Shown here piece by piece: positions 43,349-55,091 of a DNA stretch of 64,000 nt. Under the pieces are notes generated by a model. It was given only the letters and a program-made list of their open reading frames with translations. It was not told the origin of the DNA and did not search any database. A program made the translations under genes and the position numbers. Each line of letters begins with the position of its first letter. Within the stretch, counting starts at the first letter, position 1. Where the stretch lies: positions 620,001-684,000 of the forward strand of contig CATNEN010000029.1 of the NCBI GenBank assembly GCA_950097015.1, read 5' to 3'. This stretch comes from Macrostomum hystrix. Lineage: Eukaryota > Platyhelminthes > Macrostomidae.

Positions 43349-44659
43349 TCAGTCGGCCTCCCGCTCAGGGGAACCAGAGTCTGCGGGACTACCAAGCGGC
43401 ACCTTCTCAGGGTGGCCTCCGGCACCTCCGCCGCCTCCGATCGCCTCATCGTAGCTCGGCGGAGCCGACGGAATCATTGTAAACATCGTCAGGTCTCCGC
43501 CGTCCGGTGGTGGCGGGGGCGGGGCTGTCGGCACGACCGATGCCGCGGACGTCCCTGTAGCGTTGCTGGTTCCATTCACACTGGGATACAATTGCTGCGG
43601 ATGCTGCTGCGGCTGTTGTTGCTGCGGCTGATCCGTTTCCATAGCAACAGCGGGCTCGCGTAACGCCCGCATTCCAATGACAATTTGCTCTTCGGCAAGC
43701 ACACTGACGACCTCAGCCTTGCGATAGTCCGGGCCTACACAGACCACCTGGGACAGGGGCGCGCCGGTCACGGCAGAGATTAGCGGCGTACTGCTCGTCA
43801 GCTGGAGGTAGTACTCGATCTCAATCAGGCGACTGCTGCGCTCCACCTCGCTGGTCACCAGCCAGGGCAGCGCCAGCTTCGCATCGTCGACCAGCAGGCG
43901 CTCTGCGTTGCGCAGCCGGCCAAGGCACAGATTTTTTACCAACAGACGCTGCACTCGACGCAGCTGAAGACCTCCGGCGCCAAATGCCTTCAGAACGCCC
44001 TTCTGCACTAGGCAGGCGTTGATGTTTTCGAGCTTAGCTCGTGAGTTATTGTAGATTTCCACCTGCATCGCGAGCACCTCGCCGATGGCGTAGCCGCGCT
44101 TGTTAGCCACGAGGCGGGCGGAGATCAGACCGGTGTCCGAGCGGGAGCGCGCAGGTGACCAGACATCTATGGGTTCGGTTAGTGGTACGCGGCCGCGGTA
44201 GCGATTCAAATCAAGGTCATTGATGACCACGATAGGCACGGTAGTCTCATGGCTCTTGCCGCCGCAGTCGAGGAAGGCGGTGAGCTTGTAGAACACGACG
44301 GTCATGAAGGAGCTGGGCAGGTCGGCCGGTAGGCGGAACTCGAACTTGAACTTGTACAGCTCGTTGCGGCAGATGCGACGCAGCGGGCCGCTCTGATGCG
44401 AGCTGTTCTTGGAGTAAACGATCTGCGCCAGGCGCACGTAGGTCTCGTGATCCTCGAAGGTTGGACGCGATGAAGAGGCAGCGTTGCCGCCAGAACCGTC
44501 GACAAATTCTACCTGACCTCCGCCGTACAGGTAAACAACCACCCGTGCAATGTCAATATCCTTCTTGAGACGCAGCAGTACGTCGCCAATGATCAGGCTG
44601 CCTGATAGAAAAGGGCCGCTGTTCTCCAGCTTCATCTCGAAAATGTCCAGTTTGCCCAT
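43349..44659 (-). CDS. Alpha-arrestin (ARRDC1-like) with PTAP, PSAP and PPxY late-domain motifs
   Basis: A single-exon gene of 436 residues, the usual ARRDC length. The N-domain opens FEMKLENSGPFLSGSLIIGDV, the arrestin fold's first strands with the F-x-G-x-V-x-G-like turn; the C-domain holds LISARLVANKRGYAIGEVLAMQVEIYNNS and ends IEIEYYLQLT plus a terminal strand. The disordered tail carries PTAP (residues 377-380) and PSAP (397-400) overlapping PPSY (400-403). Alpha-arrestins link Nedd4-type ubiquitin ligases, through PPxY, to membrane cargo. In human ARRDC1 a PSAP motif recruits TSG101 to bud microvesicles. Chosen start is the ATG at 44659, the only one before the conserved first strand. 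Function here is inferred from family. Confidence 0.9.
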   Translation of the reverse strand: MGKLDIFEMKLENSGPFLSGSLIIGDVLLRLKKDIDIARVVVYLYGGGQVEFVDGSGGNAASSSRPTFEDHETYVRLAQIVYSKNSSHQSGPLRRICRNELYKFKFEFRLPADLPSSFMTVVFYKLTAFLDCGGKSHETTVPIVVINDLDLNRYRGRVPLTEPIDVWSPARSRSDTGLISARLVANKRGYAIGEVLAMQVEIYNNSRAKLENINACLVQKGVLKAFGAGGLQLRRVQRLLVKNLCLGRLRNAERLLVDDAKLALPWLVTSEVERSSRLIEIEYYLQLTSSTPLISAVTGAPLSQVVCVGPDYRKAEVVSVLAEEQIVIGMRALREPAVAMETDQPQQQQPQQHPQQLYPSVNGTSNATGTSAASVVPTAPPPPPPDGGDLTMFTMIPSAPPSYDEAIGGGGGAGGHPEKVPLGSPADSGSPEREAD

Positions 44660-44869
44660 GCTGATAGCTCGGTGTAAGACTGACTGGAAGCAATACAGCT
44701 AGCTCTCTTTGAGCAGTGCGCACTCTCACTTTGGGGTTACAGTAAAAGCGCAAAGTCAGTATATTGCTCTTCGCGTGGACTTGCTTCTGGCTGCTGCCTA
44801 CCGCTTTAAGAGGAGGTGTGGGGTTGGCAAGGCTGTCCTGTGATGTCCTGGGAATGCGGGCCACGTACA

Positions 44870-46380
44870 CTGGCCTGTGAGAGGGGAAACGCAGGGCGCG
44901 TCTGAGGTTGCGAGACAGCGCACAGAGTGGAGATTAGAGGAAAAGGGCGAGAGGGAAACAGGGCGACGAGAAACAGGGATAGGAAAGAGAAGGGATAGAA
45001 AATGAGGGAGCCAGAAGCTCTATGCTTCCCTCACATTACCCCGGTGTGTCCCCGCGTTTCCCCTTCTCTCCACAGGAACTTCGTCGAGGGTTACAGTCGA
45101 AGAGCTATCGGAGGACACGGGGTGAAGAATACAGGGGAGGGATCAGCTGCGAGTGAAGGACGGAGGACAGGCGGACAGATTGAGCGACCGGCACTATTCA
45201 GCGGAGTCCGGGATGGGAATGTAACATTGAAATATCGGACCGTGGGAGACGAAGGCAAAGGAAGAGGAAGAGTCAGCTAGGCGAGGGTGAGCTTTGGATC
45301 GAGACACGGGGGGAGTGAAGGTAGAGCATCTGAGAATAGGAAGTGTAGTGGATGTAGAGGCAGCTCTTTCACTCCCTCTGCTGGCACCGCTGCTGCTGAA
45401 TTACTGTATACTTGCCCTCCGCATATTCCTTATTCTCTCATTCGCCTCGTCACAATCTTATGATCCATCTTATTTTTCACCACGGATTCCCAGTGCTCGT
45501 GTTTTGCCGCCCATGCCCGCGTCTGAGCGATCTTTAGGTCCCATTGTGTGCACTCAATTGCTCAGCGCCTCGCGCGTCCCCCAATGTCATAGATTAATGC
45601 CACACTAAAAGGCATGCCGTGCACCTTCACTCCAACCCCTTATGTACGAGCCGCACACGTTACTTGCGTCATCAGTGTCACCAAGTGTCACCAAGTGAAG
45701 AGAGTCCCATCGGGGAATTGAGGCGGAACACGAGCAGAATATTTAGATTCTTTTCAGTAGCCAATGATTTGATACTGAATAAACTTTTTAAGTTGTTCTG
45801 ATGGTTTTTTGGATGCGTCTTGTGATGCCTATTTCTGCCTCACCTAAAGGGATGGGTCAATTATTTCACCAGATACTGCTACAACTGCTTGACGCATGTC
45901 CCTGCTACAAAATGACACCTCAGACACACAAATTAGTCAAGTACTTTTTAGATACGACTCGTATTCTCATTTAAAGTGTACTTTCTCTGCTTCTTTGTGG
46001 CTTTCGTCAGCAAAGTTTAATTGCCATTAAACAAATGAGTGCTGTGACCGTATACTTATGTTCTCATAAATTCTCAAAAAAGAAACACATGATCGTTCAA
46101 GCCTACTTAAGGTAGGGCATCTAGTATCGTTCCAAACTCGAATTTACTGTGTAAAAAGCGAGTAAAATCAGCAAAATAAAAGGAGTCAAGACTAGAGGGG
46201 TGAGAGATCACGGTAAGTTGGTGAGCTAGCTTTAGCCCTAACGATTTAATGCATGTCAAACTGAGCATACTTGAGAAACAATGGATGTGTGAAATAACTG
46301 AGGGGTGGGTGGCTCTGGCGGCTCCGCCCTGAGCACGTAAGCTTTATATGCCTTAGCAACAAACAACAGCAACAACAAAA
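44870..46380. other. Intergenic, no gene recognised
   Basis: Open frames at 45002-45280 and 45294-45608 lack any domain pattern. Confidence 0.4.
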
Positions 46381-46389
46381 GACGCTAGC

Positions 46390-47010
46390 CCCAAAAGTCA
46401 GGGAGGCAGCGTCAGATGGCGCTCCGCAGAGCCAGCGCGCGAACATGGTCCGCGCCGGTGGCAGTGTCGGGCGCCCCGGCGTCGCTCAGCAAGCAGTCGA
46501 CGTAGCGGCGGGTCCGAGACTGGCCGCGCCTGAACGGGCCCTGCAGGGTGAGCAGCAGGACGTCCTAGGCGGGCTGGCGGCAGTAGCTCTCGGCCCGAAT
46601 AACGTGGCCCGCTAGTCGAAGTCGCCGCTGGCGCAGGATGGTGGACGGGCGTTGCAGCTGGGCTCTTTCGTACAGAGCCTCGGTCACGACGCTCTCGTCA
46701 GCTTGAAAGGCCGCACGGAGCAGCCCCGAGTGCGCCGAGTCCAGCTGCCGCTCCAGCGTAGCCGTCAGCGTCCACGACACGACTCGGCGTTGTACAGCAG
46801 GACGGTCTCAACGCCGCCTGCCACAGCCGAGCCCTCTGGCGGTCAGGCAGCGCTGTGGACTGGAGGACGGCCCGGATCGAACGGTAGGCCGCCCATGCGA
46901 GTCCTCTGCGCCGCCTGATGTCCTCTTCCACGTTGGGCACCAGACCGCAGAGGCCGAGGCCAGATGCCTTAGCAACTGCATGCAAAACCCTGATCCATGA
47001 CATATAAGTC
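46390..47010 (-). pseudogene. Non-LTR retrotransposon (LINE), decayed C-terminal part of reverse transcriptase ORF
   Basis: Minus-strand peptides in shifted frames line up as one LINE tail: RRRRGLAWAAYRSIRAVLQS, then ESWTLTATLERQLD-type text, LRQRRLRLAGHVIRAE and finally GPFRRGQSRTRRYVDCLLSD. Such motifs end the RT ORF of many LINEs. At least one frameshift (about 46770) and stops near 46565 and 46430 break it. The 5' part is missing, as usual after incomplete reverse transcription. Confidence 0.8.
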
Positions 47011-47589
47011 ACCCTTCCGCTGGCCTAAATTAAGAAGATAACAAATAAACAATTTAATTCTTGGTTAGGCTCATGAATGCTCTTTTTCGCACATTTTCCA
47101 AAACCAGAGCACATTAAAAAAACTGTTCCCCTTGGCCTTGCTTAAGCACCCTTATTCTCATTCCCCCACCCCCATCACAGTCACAATCTCGTTGTTGTTA
47201 TTTTTTATGACGCCCTGATTGCGCAATCTGAAAATGCAAACAAAAAACTACTGCAATCATACTGACTATATTGCACAGTGGACACGAGTTCAGCATCAAC
47301 GGGAGTCGGATGTCCCTGTGCGGTATAGGCCAATTTATCAGGCTGTCTAAAATATCCATCGTAATCAGCACATCTTTGTGAGTTGGAAATCGATACATCG
47401 CTAAGCTCCTGATGTAATTTTCCTTTTCTCACCTCTAGGAATATTGATTTTCAATAAGGCAAAGCAAGTGAATTTCAAGAAAAAAATTGAATATTAGGGT
47501 CATTTATTTATATAGTCAGTTTGTGCTTAAAGACCTGGGCTCAATCGTTTTCATTATGAAAATCAAAGCGATCAAAATCCAACACGGAA

Positions 47590-48275
47590 TACCTAATTAG
47601 TTTATTTGCCTACTGCGTAACACCTAATTTAGTTTATTTGCCTACTGCACAACACCAAATTTAGTTTATTTGCCTACTGCACAACACCAAATTTAGTTTA
47701 TTTGCCTACTGCACAACACCAAATTTAGTTTATTTGCCGATTGCATAACACCTAATTTAGTTTATTTGCCTACTGCACAACACCTAATTTAGTTTATTTG
47801 CCTACTGCGTAATACCTAATTTAGTTTATTTGCCGATTGCATAACACCTAATTTAGTTTATTTGCCTACTGCACAACACCTAATTTAGTTTATTTGCCTA
47901 CTGCACAACACCAAATTTAGTTTATTTGCCTACTGCACAACACCAAATTTAGTTTATTTGCCTACTGCACAACACCAAATTTAGTTTATTTGCCGATTGC
48001 ATAACACCTAATTTAGTTTATTTGCCTACTGCACAACACCTAATTTAGTTTATTTGCCTACTGCGTAATACTTAATTTAGTTTATTTGCCTACTGCACAA
48101 CACCTAATTTAGTTTATTCGCCGATTGCACAACACCTAATTTAGTTTATTTGCCTACTGCACAACACCTAATTTAGTTTATTTGCCTACTGCACAACACT
48201 TAATTTAGCTAATTTGCACACTGCATAAAACCTAATTTAGTTTATTTACACACTGCGTAACACCTAATTTAGTTT
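47590..48275. repeat. 32-bp tandem repeat, about 21 copies, inside the pogo-like element
   Basis: Units hold TTTGCCTACTGCACAACACC and TAATTTAGTTTA. Variants CCGATTGCATAAC and GCGTAATACC recur in the same order, pointing to multi-unit duplications. Confidence 0.94.
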
Positions 48276-48336
48276 ATTGACTTGATTATATCGTTTATTT
48301 ATTTGTCTGTATTTAATTTTTGACAAAAAAAGAAGA

Positions 48337-48520
48337 TAAATTGCAAGGCCAGGCTTAGGCAGGAAAGCTTTAAGGCAGCTATTGATGAGGTCGAATTCAA
48401 AGCAGGCAGCGTTGACTATAGGCGCATCGCAGCTTCCCATGGACTGTCAACAACCACACTCTGCGACAAGGTGCGCAAGCTGCGAGATGGCTTCCAAGAC
48501 AATCGTCAATTGTGCTGCGG
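48337..48520 (+). pseudogene. HTH_psq DNA-binding domain relic of the pogo-like transposase
   Basis: The frame reads RQESFKAAIDEVEFKAGSVD, YRRIAASHGLSTTTLCDKV and RKLRDG, the pattern of a psq/CENP-B type helix-turn-helix used by pogo and Tigger transposases. A stop follows within 15 codons. Confidence 0.65.
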
Positions 48521-48624
48521 ATGAACGAACAGGCCTGCGCATCATCAAGGAGGTAAGAAGTGGCTTCTTTAAACTTTGAAAATTCCTAAATTTCAAACTG
48601 GCCTCTATAGTGTAACCATGCATC

Positions 48625-48860
48625 CTTCCCCCTCATCCTTCCGCATCTCCCCTAATCATTCCACATCTCCCCTAATCATTCCACATCTCCCCTAATCATT
48701 CCGCATCTCCCCTAATCATTCCACATCTCCCCTAATCATTCCGCATCTCCCCTTTATCCTTCCGCATCTCTCTTCATCCTTCCGCATCTTCCTCATCATT
48801 CCGCATCTTTCCCTAATCCTTCCGCATCTTCCATCATCCCTCGGCATCTTCCTCCAGATC
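48625..48860. repeat. 20-bp tandem repeat, about 12 copies
   Basis: Units CATTCCACATCTCCCCTAAT with a CCGCATC variant and progressive decay toward the right end. Confidence 0.88.
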
Positions 48861-48929
48861 ATTCCCATTTTTTATGCCGAAACTATACCTAATATTTATT
48901 TAAAGTTTTGGTACGAAAGTCTAGAAAGT

Positions 48930-49225
48930 CGAGCTTTGCTACGTTCAGCAAAGGGAATGCTGAACGTCATTCAGAAGGTGTACGGCAGTGACCGCAAGCA
49001 CACGACCGTCCTGACTGCCGTGCAATGCGCTTGGCAATGCCGTGCAATGTCAAGCTGCTGCCGCCACATTTAGTATTTCCTATAGCAATAAGCTATTTTC
49101 TAATAATAAGTACCCCAGCGACTGCCGTTTCTCTGTGTCAGAAACAGGCTGGATGACAGCGGTCGTTTTTCAAGAATTTATCCGCAAAACCTTCATCCCC
49201 TTCCTGCAGCATCCCCTTCCCTGAT
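48930..49225 (+). pseudogene. DDE-domain relic of the pogo-like transposase
   Basis: Out-of-frame pieces read YGSDRKHTTVLTAV, KLLPPHLVF and SVSETGWMTAVVFQEFI, which match the central region of pogo/Tigger DDE transposases. Frame changes and stops separate them. Confidence 0.55.
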
Positions 49226-49399
49226 CACGGCGCGCAGCTGCATTCAGCTTTGCAGCAATCAGTGAGCTTTTTAAAATGTTATACATTTTATCACGTTAAT
49301 TTCATCACTTTAAGTCATCCAAAGTTTTCATAATTTTCTGCTTACTTCTCAGACTAGGGGTGTTGTTCTATTTAATTTGTTCTGTAATTGCCTTTGATG

Positions 49400-49640
49400 T
49401 TTTTCCCTATCCCCTGTCAATTGTCATTCCCTTCATTTATTACCTGTCATTCCTTTCTTCCTCTATTACCTGCATGTCTTTCCTTCCTCTATTACCTGTC
49501 ACTCTCTTCCTCTATTACCTGTAATTCCCTTCCTATATTACCTGTCATTCCCATCCTCTATTACCTGTCATTCCCTTACTCTATTACCTGTCATTCCCAT
49601 CCTCTATTACCTGTCATTCCCATCCTCTATTACCCGTCAT
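49400..49640. repeat. 23-bp tandem repeat, about 10 copies
   Basis: Units ATTACCTGTCATTCCCATCC plus TCT, pyrimidine-rich and imperfect. Confidence 0.88.
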
Positions 49641-49928
49641 TTCGAAACCCAGGTACAAAATGTAGCGCAAGCGAGTCAGTGACGGAAGCAGAAATGCACA
49701 TGCACACACATTTAAATTCAGCTTGTTAAAAATATACTTCTGCCCGTTGCTGGCGGCGTGCACTGCTAACGTAACAGTCCCTTTTCGCTTTCCGTCCACG
49801 TCCACATTTTTTACTTCGATGATCACAGATTAAATGATCTGTAATTATTGCGCTCGTTGGTATAAATAATAGCACCAACGAGGTTGTGATTGTGATGGGG
49901 TTGGGGGAATGAGAATAGGGGTGCTAAG

Positions 49929-52076
49929 TAGACACAATAGAATTATTTCCAAAAGACACAACAGCTACGAAAAACGAAAATGCGGAAATTTCATTTAATA
50001 TATAGTCACAGAATCTGCGAGTCTTAGAGTCGAAAAAGGAATATATCCATACCTTATGCTTTGTACAAACCGTAATTTTTAGAGGCTCAAATTTGTTTTA
50101 AACATGTGTTTTTTATTGTTCGGTTTTGTGATTTTTCTGTTACCTTTTGACATGCTACCATGTATATATAAAATCCGAACAGATGGCAAATTTGGCATCA
50201 TCAACCGAACAGACAATATTTTCAGCTAAGGACTCTAGTTAGCTTATAATACTCTAAAGTGATATTTGAAACCGTTTTTAAATTTACAGTTTTTAGTAGA
50301 GGGCTGTATTTCCGCACGCCTTTGCTTCTAGTCAACATTTGCGACTTTTATGATGTCTCACCCTATGAAAAACAGAAGTAGCATGAAGATGGAATTGTCA
50401 CATAGGAATAGGCCTATGGGTATCAATATTAATGGTAGATAAAAATTAGATAAGAAATATATCTACCAAAATATAAGTTATTTAAGAGTTTTATGTTTCA
50501 CTAGTTTTTCCCTATTAAAAATGTCTTGAAATAAGCTGCCTTTCTGAAGGTACAAGTATGACTTTAAGTTTCAACTATACTTGATGGGTATCAAAGTATA
50601 TTGTTTTCCATTTTTGTTGTAAATATTACATTTAAAATATTTTTTAAGCTACTAGCTAGCATGCCAGCAACTTTTGTCTCAAACATAGATGATCATCTCT
50701 AATTCCTTCCATCTTGTTTTATATGTTGGCAACATATTTTTAGTCCCAACTGTAGCAACCAGAAGTAATGTAATCAAATGACTCAATTAGTAACATTTTC
50801 CTTGCAAACAACCCAATAATATGCCTATCCTAAAATTTGCCACTTGGTCAAAACTAGGCCTATCCCCTAGTTAACAAATATGGCAGATTTAACCTTAGCT
50901 AGCTTAGACTTCCAAGCTTGGCTATTATCTTATCTCAATGCAACAGTCTGGTTTGAGCTCTGATATATAATCACAAGGCTAGCAACTTTTTGATAATATG
51001 ATTACAATAATCATAATAATCTTGTTATAGATTAGGCCTAGCTAGCCTACACCACTTTCACAGATTACACTGTGAACCTTATTTAAGTTTAGTGATAACA
51101 CAATAGCTAGGCCTAGCCTTCTTGAACTTTAATCCTAGAAGAAACTTCGGGTTTTCCAATTGACTTGATTTCACCCACTGTCTTTTAGCAGGTTATAGAC
51201 AAAGAGAAAACCTTAGGTTTAAGAAAAACCCAAGCAGATAGAAAGATGGAAAGGGAGAAGTAATAATAGTTGTAGGTATGAAAATCTCATGATCTTGGTA
51301 ATGGTATCATTATGGTATCACCATAATTTCAAAGCAGCTTTTTTGTTTAGCAGTTTACTGAAAATCTTTCAACAAATTAGCAAAAGTAGTCACCTAATGT
51401 CTAAGGCTTTTAGAAAATTAATGGGGCATGACAAGTTAGCAAAAATTTGAGTCTATAAGTTGTGACACTTTCGCAGATTCAAAAGTCTAAATAATTGATT
51501 TTAAATATGTGCCTTATTATAATGTACTTATTATATTTGGTAGCTAATATGTGGTAACCTGACAACCTATATTTTAGGAGGCCATAAGAGAGCTTGAATT
51601 ACAGTGATTAAGGCTTAGTTCTTTTTTTCTTAAATATTAAAGTGCTTTTTCCATGTACCTTGCTATTAAATGGTTACTAGAATTTGCTAGGATAGAAAAT
51701 CAGGTCTATAGTGGCCCTCCAGTCCATAAAGTGACAACTGCACTAGAAAAGGGTAACCAAAAGTTCTGTCAGAAATTTATGCTTTGAAATATATTTCACA
51801 GTACTTAAATAGAAAAAAGAACTTTTTTGTGTATTGAATAAGCAAAGAATATGTGGTTAATAATTAATTCTGCAGAAGACAGTTTGTTTATAGAAGCCAA
51901 AAGTGATGTATTTTTTACTAAAAGTATACAACTTTACATGTTTACTACATTTCCTATAAAATCAGATTAAGGAGAAAAGCAACTAACCATATGGTCAAGA
52001 AAAATATTTTAGAAAAAGTAAACTAAATTAATAAAGTTATTTATTTATTTCTTAACTAAATTAATTAAACCTTATA
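49929..52076. other. AT-rich intergenic DNA, no gene seen
   Basis: No ORF over 60 codons is convincing. Short TAGCTAGCC / AGGCCTA words recur at 50860-51130, too loosely for a repeat call. Confidence 0.5.
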
Positions 52077-53425
52077 CTTTGGGTGTGTCATAAGTATGTC
52101 ACTGAGGGGAAAACAGACCAACAAACAATCGTAGATGAACAAAACTGTATCAATCAACAACATAGTGTCTCCCAATATCAACCACCCTCTGGCAGTGCTC
52201 GTACAGCTTCTCCACCTCAGCCTGCAGGTTTTTTCCTCCAGCTGTTGGAACCAGTGCAACACTGCTTCTTTGACCTCACCATGGTTTGCAAAACTTCTTA
52301 GGGAAAAGTCTGCCTTCAGCCATTTGAAGAGGAACCTGTCGCACAAGTTGAAGTCTGAATCTGCTAGAGCAGATTCGCTCGCCATCCAGCCAGAAAATCC
52401 GAAAATGCCTGACAGGTGTGTGGCCGTGCGTTGTCCATCTGCCACAGCACTTCGTTCAGGTGAATCGGGTTTGACCGGAGCGTGCGCCAGAGGTTCCCAG
52501 TGTGTCGGACAAAGTCGATGAAGTACTCGTCATCGACCTTGGTGTTGGGCGCAGTTGTACAGATGGAGACTTGTTTGTTTGGCGTGAATGCCACCAGCAG
52601 CATTGTTTTCTTGTCTTAGATGGACCTCCTGGTCACTGTCAGCCTGTAGTCCCCAGCTCCCAGCCAGCAGCGATTGTCTGCCTTGCTGCTTTTGCCATCC
52701 AGGTGGAGCCAGGTCTCATCCTCAACAACCAGGCAGTTTAGGATGTCATCCAAGCCCGGCTTCTGAGCACCTTGCGGATCTGCTTGGCGCAGTTCACACG
52801 GGCCTGACGTTGGTCCGCAGTGAGGTCATGGGGCACCCAGACCGAGCAGACGTTTCGGAGATGGAGATCCTGTGTCAAGATGCGATGGACTGTCTTGAAA
52901 TCAATCTCCAAGCAGTCCGCTAGCTCCCTGACTGCCGCGGGCCTTCCTTCACCAGGTCGCTGACGCTGATGACTTCGATGTTCTCTATTGTCCTGGTTGA
53001 ACATGGTCGTCCAGATCTGGCGGCATCTCCCAATTCGAACCCAGGATCAGTAAAGTTCTGAAACCACCTGTAAATTGTCCTGCGAGTTGGGCAGTTGTCT
53101 GGCAGTGTGGTCCGGAGATCCTCCTCTACTTCTGCTGCAGATCTTCCAAGCTTAAAGCGAACGAAAGCGTGGAACTGGATGTGCGTCTTGTCGTGATTCA
53201 TGTTGAGTTTTGCTTGTTGCAAAAAGAAGATTTCATCGCTTTGCGCTTGCTAAATCTGATTAACGAATCCTTGCGACAGCTTTGACCGTAGACATTAAAA
53301 TTGCTGCTCCGGTGTGGTGGCAACTTCTCAATAAATGTACTTTCAGAATATAGTATATTTGGATGCTTGTGGCTTTGGGTTTCTGCACAACAACTACAGT
53401 GACATTACTTATGACACACCCGAAG
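52077..53425 (-). mobile_element. Full-length mariner-family transposon with intact TIRs and TA duplication
   Basis: 1,349 bases, the usual mariner size. Ends CTTTGGGTGTGTCATAAGTA and, in reverse complement, CTTCGGGTGTGTCATAAGTA are near-identical inverted repeats (about 27 bases), each flanked by TA (52075-52076 and 53426-53427). The transposase inside reads on the minus strand. Confidence 0.93.
52083..53182 (-). pseudogene. Mariner transposase, inactivated by frameshifts and a stop
   Basis: Begins near MNHDKTHIQFHAFVRFKLG (start about 53201) with a HTH region (RRTIYRWFQNFTDPGF, GRPCSTRT), then a second HTH (LADCLEIDFKTVHRILTQDL). The catalytic triad can be traced: VVEDETWLHLD, WQMDNARPHTCQAF and SDFNLCDRFLFKWLK, which is the D,D34D arrangement of mariner. 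The pieces are in three frames with breaks at about 52950, 52740 and 52375 and a stop at about 52618, so no active enzyme is made. TIRs remain good enough to be moved by an enzyme from elsewhere. Confidence 0.88.
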
Positions 53426-53984
53426 TATTTCAAAGTCGTATTTTGGAGAGTAAGTTGTGACGACTATACTCGTATTAGTAGAGTATAAAAGTATATTAGA
53501 AATTAAAAAATCAATAAGTTTTTACCTCTGTTGTGTTTTCCGACAAATCTTTCAGTACATCAAGATTTGACAATTCAAAAATCTGTCTAGTTTAAGCAGC
53601 GTAGCCTATCCTAGCCAATCACTGAAGTTAAGTTCTATGGATTAAATCAATACCCTGTTGCAGCCAATATTTAAACATCTAAGTATTGAAAGTATTAAGT
53701 GACAATAGTATGTGCAGAATAATATCATAAGTGTAAGAGAGTTAAGGGGCCTTGTTTCTTGTAAATACTGGACTAAAGCAGATGTAACAAAGTGTGTCAC
53801 GCAGAACAGTAGAGACAATAATTGCTGCAATCTCATAGGGATAGAGAGGCAATGGAGTGTGGCTTATTGTATTGCACTTTGCAAGGTCATAATAGTAGAT
53901 ATAAATAGTTTTACTGCTAATAATTATTGTTCTCTTGGATCATTGCAAGGTCAGTTTTCTATTTTCATTCGCTGACTCCTGAGC

Positions 53985-54255
53985 ACATACACACACACAC
54001 ACACACACAGAGATACTGTACGCAGGCATATGGTCACACAGGTGTGTTCGTCTGCCCTGACAATCTCATCGTCAGGCAGTGTACACTCACTGTGCCTTAG
54101 AGGTTGGCCCTCAAGGACTTAAATTGCACGACAAGCCCCCAGAGCCTTTTCTACGCGGCTGCGCCCCAAATGAATGTGACATCGCCATGGAATTGAACTT
54201 CGGGACCTTGGCGCGAGAGGCAAACGCGTTAACCGCTCTGCCACCGACCCCCAGT
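53985..54255 (-). repeat. tRNA-derived SINE, family B (near full length)
   Basis: Minus strand: GTGGCAGAGCGGTTAACGCG (A box), GAAGTTCAATTCCATGG (B-like box), a body (CATTTGGGGCGCAGCCGCG), AGTGTACACTGCCTGACG and a terminal (TG)n run at 53990-54008. The (TG)n is likely its 3' tail. Confidence 0.75.
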
Positions 54256-54785
54256 AGTAGCCCAGCATAAACAGGGGTAGAATTTCGAATGGGTGAGTCC
54301 ATTTATTATATATCTGTGTCACAGACTGATCATCTGGCACAACTAGTTTATGTGCACTCTCTGTTACCGTCAGTGTAAACCCGTCACATAATTTGAAAAT
54401 TTCTCTTTCATTCTGTGCTTGCTGTTTGCTTCGTTGCATTGAAAATTCTGCAAGATTTTTAATTCGAATTGAATTCATTCGTTTTTGTTAACTAATTTGC
54501 AGCTGTTTTATACCTACATGTCCCCCGAGCCTACTAGCAGTAGCGATGTTTGGTTTTCGCAGCGCTGCCACGCCTCCATATTAGTTTTAAACCAATGGAG
54601 TAGCTTTCACTTCGAAGCTTCTAGCCAATGGTGTCTGGCGGAGCCGTACGTTCTGCGGTCAACGGAGGCGGGTTGGGGAAGGCATTAGCTGGACCTTCAA
54701 AAAGCAGCCACAGACCGCAGTTCAACGGGGCATCAGTTTGTCAGGGCAATCAAGAAATTCTAAGCGGCAAGGCTAAAGTAATAGA

Positions 54786-55091
54786 ATGCAACAGAAGCAG
54801 GAGAGCCGAGTTCCAGTATGCGGTGTCAATGACGCCGGTCGCGCTGGGTTTAAGAAATATCTGCGCTATCGCTATCTGTCGTCTGCCGGCGCGCAAGATT
54901 CGACAGAAGTCGACGTAATCGACGCTTCGCGACGCCATTCGTCGTCGTCAGCCTCTCCTCCGGTGTCGCCGTCGACCTGTTTCAGCTCGGCTGGCAGTCA
55001 CAGTGCGCCGACTACGCCGATCCAGTTGCTGTTGTTGCAGCGGCCGGGACCTGTACTGCAGTTGGTCTGCCTGCAGCAATGCAACGCATTG
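54786..55091 (+). CDS. C2H2 gene, exon 1: Ser/Pro-rich N-terminus
   Basis: 102 codons from ATG (54786) to LVCLQQCNAL at a GTGGGT donor, phase 0. Ends with TPIQLLLLQRPGPVLQL, hydrophobic and of unknown role. No known N-terminal domain seen. Confidence 0.65.

Larger units (their letters stand above)
47141..49928 (+). mobile_element. Decayed pogo-like DNA transposon with about 80-bp terminal inverted repeats
   Basis: The left end (CTTAAGCACCCTTATTCTCA, then TTCCCCCACCCCCATCAC) is matched in reverse complement by the right end (CTTAGCACCCCTATTCTCAT, TTCCCCCAACCCCATCAC) and similarity continues to ATTGCGC, about 80 bases in. Inside are pieces of a transposase: a psq-type helix-turn-helix (48340-48510) and a DDE-domain relic (48950-49220). 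Three separate tandem arrays have expanded inside. A TA target duplication is expected but not proven. Confidence 0.7.
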
